From an uncultured Clostridia bacterium (GTDB lineage: Bacteria > Bacillota > Clostridia > Oscillospirales > Oscillospiraceae), in the NCBI GenBank assembly GCA_947177115.1, contig CAMWTG010000212.1, positions 1-5,076 on the forward strand: a DNA stretch of 5,076 nt, given 5' to 3'. A program made the translations under genes and the position numbers. The notes beneath the pieces were generated by a model, which made no database searches, had not been told where the DNA came from, and saw only the letters and a program-made list of their open reading frames with translations. Position 1 is the first letter of the stretch. Each line of letters starts with the position of its first letter. Positions 5,048-5,076 of this stretch are shown in pieces.

Positions 5048-5076
5048 ATGCGGTGTGGCAAGGCGGAGGACGCGGG
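5048..5076 (+). CDS. Start of an unidentified gene (5' fragment)
   Basis: ATG at 5048 follows a strong AAAGGAGG (5031-5038) with 9 nt spacing and opens a frame that runs off the window after MRCGKAEDAG. Nine full codons and part of a tenth are visible, too few to identify a family. The start call relies on the near-perfect ribosome binding site and the candidate promoter upstream. It lies 73 nt after the acyltransferase stop on the same strand. Confidence 0.55.

Noticed and set aside
1..5076. CRISPR array, tRNA or rRNA genes, phage or defence genes
   Set aside because: No regularly spaced repeats, no cloverleaf or rRNA-like sequence, and no recognisable phage or defence motifs in any supported frame.

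Overview
The window reads as chromosomal DNA of a moderately GC-rich, low-complexity-free Firmicute, most likely a gut Clostridia of the Oscillospiraceae type (Flavonifractor/Oscillibacter-like). This rests on strong AGGAGG-type Shine-Dalgarno sites, Gram-positive lipoprotein style, a Bacillus-type TepA protease, a GT2-GtrA fusion and GC-rich codon use. The family-level placement is inference. All genes lie on the + strand.

Layout. Positions 1-1320 hold the 3' part of a gene whose start lies before the window; it encodes an acidic protein with DxDxDG-type loops. After a 12-nt gap comes a paralogue (1333-2172), a clear lipoprotein with a signal peptide, a lipobox and a Pro/Glu-rich tether. The two share their C-terminal half and look like a tandem duplication of an uncharacterised extracytoplasmic family. 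A 64-nt gap with a 13-bp perfect inverted repeat, which buries the Shine-Dalgarno, leads into a ClpP-fold protease of the TepA type (2237-2977). That gene ends in a strong hairpin (2983-3024).

The 235-nt stretch 2978-3212 contains the hairpin terminator, a candidate promoter (3071-3099), and a leader with two adjacent perfect inverted repeats (3119-3134 and 3135-3161). It precedes a two-gene operon. The first gene is a bifunctional GT2/GtrA membrane glycosyltransferase (3213-4319). The second overlaps it by 14 nt and is a divergent PlsC-like acyltransferase (4306-4974) lacking the usual HX4D aspartate. Together they suggest a lipid- or polyprenyl-linked glycan function at the cytoplasmic membrane; the substrate is unknown. 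The window ends with a candidate extended -10 promoter, a strong ribosome binding site and the first ten codons of another gene (5048 onward).

No RNA gene, CRISPR array, insertion sequence, attachment site or phage gene was seen. Nothing here proves a new biological system. The observations most worth a second look are the two structured leaders, the duplicated lipoprotein family and the acyltransferase with an altered active-site motif.
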